From Xenorhabdus miraniensis (lineage in GTDB: Bacteria > Pseudomonadota > Gammaproteobacteria > Enterobacterales > Enterobacteriaceae), in the NCBI RefSeq assembly GCF_002632615.1, contig NZ_NITZ01000050.1, positions 1 through 8,640 of the forward strand: 8,640 nt of DNA. Reading direction: 5' to 3'. Positions 6,517-8,640 of this stretch are shown here, piece after piece. The first letter of the stretch is position 1. Every line of letters begins with the position of its first letter. Both the position numbers and the translations under genes were made by a program. Under the pieces are notes generated by a model. That model was not told the origin of the DNA, ran no database searches, and worked only from the letters and a program-made list of their open reading frames with translations.

Positions 6517-7761
6517 ATGATTAGGTTATCAACACAACGTTTATCATCACGGATTGATCTTGACGATATACTCAGTGAAAGCGATGACCTGGGGCTGCTA
6601 AATGTGCAGCCTCTAAAAGTACGTCAGAACGTGACCGATATATCCGAGGCACAGTTTGCTGAAATCAATGCCTTTTACAAAGAGCATGGAAGAGTGCCTG
6701 CAGAAAACAGTTCAGCAAGCCTCAGTGAAAAAATACTTGCTCGCCGGTTGCATAGCCTGAGATCCAGTGCGGAGCAATCCCAACACTTACAACGTCTGGA
6801 CAAGTTCGGACTTTTAAAAAATAGTGATATGGAGGAAGTAGTAATTTTTCATGCCGCTGAGCCTTCTGCGAAGTATTTGAGTCGGGCCGAATTAGTGACC
6901 TCGCTGGATGATATTTTTGCAGATGATGATGGTCTTCTCGATTTTGATACTCCTGATATTTTTACATTGAAACATATTCAAGTAGAAAAAAAGGAACAGC
7001 CAGATGAAGTCGCACAGCGCCAACCCTGTCCTGACTTTGTGCGTTATGAACCAATTTTTAAACGAGTACAGAATGACCTGCAGAATGGGCATTTTGGTAC
7101 TGAGCGTTTCAGTCACAAACTAAAAATCAACACAGGTGATTTTTTTATACTGAACGGTCTGATGGGGTATGTTGCCAGTATTGGGGAACGCCTTGAGCAG
7201 TACAGCAGTTACAATGCCAGAATGCATTTAGTTTTTGAAAACGGCACTGAGATGCACATGCTATACCTATCACTGACTCACGGACTGGTCAGAGATAAAG
7301 AGGGACGCAAACTAAAACTCAGCGATGAAATAATTAAACCATCCGAAGAAGCAATACCGACAGGTCTTGTATATATATTAGCGACATCAAGTGTTGATCC
7401 TGTGCTTGCCCCCTATAAGCACAATCTTTACAAAGTTGGCTTCACAGAGTCCACAGTAGAGAACCGAATTAAAAACGCTGAAAAAGATCAGACTTTTCTG
7501 CAAGCCCCTGTGAGGATTGTATCAACCAGTCAATGTTTCAACCTCAATGCACATAAACTGGAAACGTTGATACATGGTTTTCTTGCGCCACGCAGATTGA
7601 ATGTCACGCTGAAAAGCCATACCGGGCAGATATATACGCCCAGAGAATGGTTCTACGTCCCGTTATCGACAGTACTGGCAGTTATTGAGCATGTTGTAAA
7701 TGGAACAATATCTCAGTATCGACTTGATAATACGACGGGGAGAATAGTTCAAAAGAAATAG
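6517..7761 (+). CDS. GIY-YIG nuclease family protein (T5orf172/MUG113 type)
   Basis: The protein has 414 residues. The C-terminal third is a GIY-YIG domain: VYIL (285-288) stands for the GIY strand, LYKVG (304-308) for the YIG strand, Arg317 (TVENRI) is the expected catalytic arginine and Glu349 (KLETLIHGFL) the metal-binding glutamate, ending at EWFYV (377-381). Before it lies a block with FENGTE (240-245) that I recall as conserved upstream of this nuclease domain in related proteins. Residues 1-160 are acidic and charged, without a family I recognise (possible protein-protein contact). The expected role is DNA cleavage or nicking, probably delivered by the helicase encoded one base upstream. 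Such domains are single-cut nucleases, so two-strand breaks would need dimerisation or two visits. No transmembrane segment or signal peptide is seen. No strong terminator follows immediately; the next is at 8000. Confidence 0.85.
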   Translation: MIRLSTQRLSSRIDLDDILSESDDLGLLNVQPLKVRQNVTDISEAQFAEINAFYKEHGRVPAENSSASLSEKILARRLHSLRSSAEQSQHLQRLDKFGLLKNSDMEEVVIFHAAEPSAKYLSRAELVTSLDDIFADDDGLLDFDTPDIFTLKHIQVEKKEQPDEVAQRQPCPDFVRYEPIFKRVQNDLQNGHFGTERFSHKLKINTGDFFILNGLMGYVASIGERLEQYSSYNARMHLVFENGTEMHMLYLSLTHGLVRDKEGRKLKLSDEIIKPSEEAIPTGLVYILATSSVDPVLAPYKHNLYKVGFTESTVENRIKNAEKDQTFLQAPVRIVSTSQCFNLNAHKLETLIHGFLAPRRLNVTLKSHTGQIYTPREWFYVPLSTVLAVIEHVVNGTISQYRLDNTTGRIVQKK

Positions 7762-7865
7762 TCATCACATCTTCGGGTGATCGATTACAGTAAAATATGT
7801 ACATGACGACAAAATAAATTAATTAAAATCAGCCAACTATGTGAATTCAGGAAGCAAAAAATTCT

Positions 7866-7885
7866 AGGGGCATTAACAGGGGCAT
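7866..7885. repeat. Two direct AGGGGCAT repeats, possible integrase arm sites
   Basis: AGGGGCAT occurs at 7866-7873 and 7878-7885, start to start 12 bases apart, in otherwise AT-rich non-coding DNA. Short GC-rich direct repeats at about one helical turn near an integrase gene are typical of arm-type integrase binding sites. They lie about 55 bases from the CCA-ended possible core and about 200 bases from the 3' end of the integrase fragment. Function is inferred. Confidence 0.35.
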
Positions 7886-7940
7886 AAAATCAATAAGTAA
7901 AAATAAATTAAATATATTCAATAAGTTATATGTATTTACT

Positions 7941-7958
7941 AGTCCCGCCCTGGCACCA
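7941..7958 (+). other. Possible attachment core (tRNA 3'-end-like, ends in CCA)
   Basis: AGTCCCGCCCTGGCACCA is a GC-rich island in AT-rich DNA and reads like the last 18 bases of a tRNA gene (end of T-stem, 7-base acceptor strand, discriminator A, CCA). Integrases often target tRNA 3' ends and leave such fragments at island junctions. No cloverleaf exists upstream in the window, so it is not a complete tRNA gene. I could not assign it to a particular tRNA, hence the low confidence. Confidence 0.25.
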
Positions 7959-7999
7959 AATAAAACTTGTTGTAATACAGCGAGTTAGGGAATGAAGAG

Positions 8000-8023
8000 G
8001 CCACCTTTTAGGTGGCTTTTTTT
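8000..8023 (+). terminator. Strong intrinsic terminator
   Basis: GCCACCT (8000-8006) and AGGTGGC (8010-8016) form a perfect 7-bp stem with a three-base loop followed by seven Ts (8017-8023). It ends plus-strand transcripts, including any read-through from the three-gene cassette 238 bases upstream. A-rich sequence before the stem (7995-7998) gives weak function on the minus strand too, where the integrase fragment would end. Confidence 0.85.
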
Positions 8024-8039
8024 ATGACTCAAATCACCG

Positions 8040-8071
8040 TTCACTATTCGTTCACTATATTTTTTCACTAT
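8040..8071. repeat. Three TTCACTAT direct repeats next to the integrase fragment
   Basis: TTCACTAT occurs at 8040-8047, 8051-8058 and 8064-8071 (start spacing 11 and 13 bases); the second and third copies extend to TTCACTATAT. They lie 18 to 49 bases beyond the stop codon of the minus-strand integrase. Helical-turn spacing beside an integrase suggests protein-binding sites, for example arm-type or excisionase sites, but AT-rich simple repeats can also arise by slippage. Confidence 0.35.
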
Positions 8072-8088
8072 ATTTCTTGACCTCTCAT

Positions 8089-8553
8089 TTACTTTTTTTG
8101 CCCGCCAACGACCGGAACGATATTCACTTTTCGATCATATCTTGCCGTTTGAGTAATGTTTTTATGTCCAGTGATTTGTTGCTTCTCTGACAACGGTCCC
8201 TCAAGGTCGGAAACACCTTTTGCTTTCAGATCATGAAAAGTGAAGTTAAAGTCCAATTCTGGAAAAGTTTCTTTCGCGATATTTCTTGCTTTCTTCCAGC
8301 GGCTGTTAAAACCATCACGGGTATATTTTGATCCTTTGCGTTGGTGGAGTACATAGATGCTACTAACGCCGTTATCAAGGGGCATGGTTTTGCTCATTGC
8401 CACCGCGTTATCTAACCGTTCTGTCCATGCCTTGATTTGTGCAACCCCTGTTTTTCCCTGTTTGATAAAAATGCCCTCTTGTTGTACCTGCGCGTATGTC
8501 ATCGTTAAAATGTCCGCCTGCCGTGTGCAGCACAGATACGCTAGATGGTGTCG
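8089..8553 (-). pseudogene. Tyrosine phage integrase, C-terminal catalytic part (N-terminus lost or split by an IS)
   Basis: On the minus strand the frame is open from 8553, after a TGA at 8556-8554, to the stop at 8091-8089. The family match starts at about LAYLCCTRQADIL, upstream of the first ATG at 8502, so that ATG is not the real start. Catalytic residues visible are the first Arg in CCTRQAD, Lys in KQGKTG, His in FHDLKAKG (with Lys where HxxR usually has Arg, a substitution I recall from relatives), His in ITGHKN and the nucleophile Tyr in ARYDRK. Complete relatives are about 380 residues; the DNA-binding N-terminal half is missing because an IS5-family element begins here. The rest may lie on the far side of that element, beyond the window. 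It probably belonged to a prophage integrated near the attachment-like region at its 3' side. Not expected to be functional. Confidence 0.82.
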
Positions 8554-8564
8554 TCATGAATAAA

Positions 8565-8595
8565 TTCATGTAATAATAACTCTTTATTACATGAA
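8565..8595. repeat. Perfect 12-bp inverted repeat ahead of the IS5-family transposase
   Basis: TTCATGTAATAA (8565-8576) and TTATTACATGAA (8584-8595) pair perfectly around a seven-base loop. A second palindrome, CATGAAT-AA-ATTCATG (8555-8570), overlaps its left arm, so the same ATTCATG half can pair with either partner. The structure lies between the element edge and the transposase start and may be a regulatory or transposase-binding site. Confidence 0.6.
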
Positions 8596-8610
8596 TGGAT
8601 GACTTTAATC

Positions 8611-8640
8611 ATGAGTAAACCCACACACCGCCGTCACGAT
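8611..8640 (+). CDS. IS5-family transposase, first ten codons (runs off the window)
   Basis: ATG at 8611 begins MSKPTHRRHD, which matches the characteristic opening of IS427-group IS5 transposases (typically followed by an IS..VW..L.P.LPG pattern beyond this window). GGATGA (8597-8602) gives a ribosome binding site 8 bases upstream. The gene points out of the window to the right. Only ten residues are visible, so the call rests on this short signature and on the interrupted integrase next to it. Confidence 0.6.
   Translation, partial: MSKPTHRRHD

Larger units (their letters stand above)
7762..8088. other. 327-base gene-free stretch resembling an integrase attachment region
   Basis: Between the GIY-YIG stop and the integrase fragment I see no coding frame. 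The stretch holds a weak hairpin just after the GIY-YIG gene (ATCAC/GTGAT around 7764-7782), the AGGGGCAT pair, the CCA-ended possible core, the terminator at 8000 and the TTCACTAT triplet. The combination and the adjacency to a tyrosine integrase suggest a phage or island attachment region. No second copy of the core is present in the window to prove it. Confidence 0.4.
8545..8640 (+). mobile_element. Left end of an IS5-family (IS427-like) insertion sequence
   Basis: Integrase coding sequence ends at or just after CTAG (8541-8544), which fits the YTAR target favoured by IS5-family elements, and unrelated sequence leading to a transposase start follows. The exact border (8543-8560) cannot be fixed without the right end and its terminal repeat. 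The non-coding end carries two overlapping palindromes before the transposase gene. Confidence 0.55.

Noticed and set aside
7941..7958. Complete tRNA gene ending in CCA
   Set aside because: The sequence upstream is AT-rich and cannot form the D, anticodon and T arms of a tRNA; at most this is a 3' fragment.
7866..8071. CRISPR array
   Set aside because: The repeats are only 8 bases and spaced 11-13 bases apart, too short and too close for repeats with spacers, and no cas genes are present.
8357..8563. 68-codon plus-strand frame across the integrase fragment and the IS edge
   Set aside because: It is antisense to recognisable integrase sequence and crosses the IS junction; no protein family resemblance.

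Overview
The window looks like accessory DNA from a gammaproteobacterium of the enterobacterial order. The evidence is a Mu Ner / Nlp-type regulator, two enterobacterial-style tyrosine integrases, and IS1111- and IS5-type transposase starts that resemble elements of this group. The moderately AT-rich composition would suit Photorhabdus, Xenorhabdus, Proteus or Providencia, but the genus is a guess. No core chromosomal gene is visible. Everything is either mobile-element machinery or cargo.

Layout. Bases 1-142 (minus strand) hold the first 47 codons of an IS110/IS1111-family transposase, whose element end falls just before or inside the start of the next gene. Bases 180-1034 (plus) encode a tyrosine recombinase of the type with an N-terminal SAM-like domain. 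Its catalytic residues are intact but its extreme N-terminus appears shortened by the insertion. Bases 1035-1288 contain no gene. They carry a strongly structured RNA region that resembles the C4 antisense RNA of P1/P7-like phages, preceded by a segment complementary to it in two blocks. A Ner-like DNA-binding protein follows (1289-1558), then an intrinsic terminator, then a short AT-rich control region with a perfect operator-like dyad.

Bases 1766-7761 are the main cargo: three co-directional genes. They encode (i) an MmeI/YeeA-type class I DNA adenine methyltransferase with a C-terminal target recognition domain but no visible nuclease, (ii) a superfamily 2 DEAD/DEAH-type helicase, and (iii) a GIY-YIG (T5orf172/MUG113-type) nuclease. 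Genes ii and iii are one base apart. Genes i and ii are separated by 61 bases containing a perfect 12-bp hairpin. My inference is a restriction-modification-like defence module: the methyltransferase marks self DNA, and the helicase and GIY-YIG protein recognise and cut unmodified DNA. I cannot match this three-gene set with certainty to a named defence system.

Bases 7762-8088 are non-coding. They contain paired AGGGGCAT repeats, a CCA-ended possible attachment core, a strong terminator, and three TTCACTAT repeats, together resembling the attachment region of an integrase. The C-terminal catalytic half of a second tyrosine integrase lies at 8089-8553 (minus). Its upstream half is cut off by the start of an IS5-family element, whose transposase begins at 8611. 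The defence-like cassette therefore sits between two recombinase genes, each hit at its N-terminal side by an insertion sequence.
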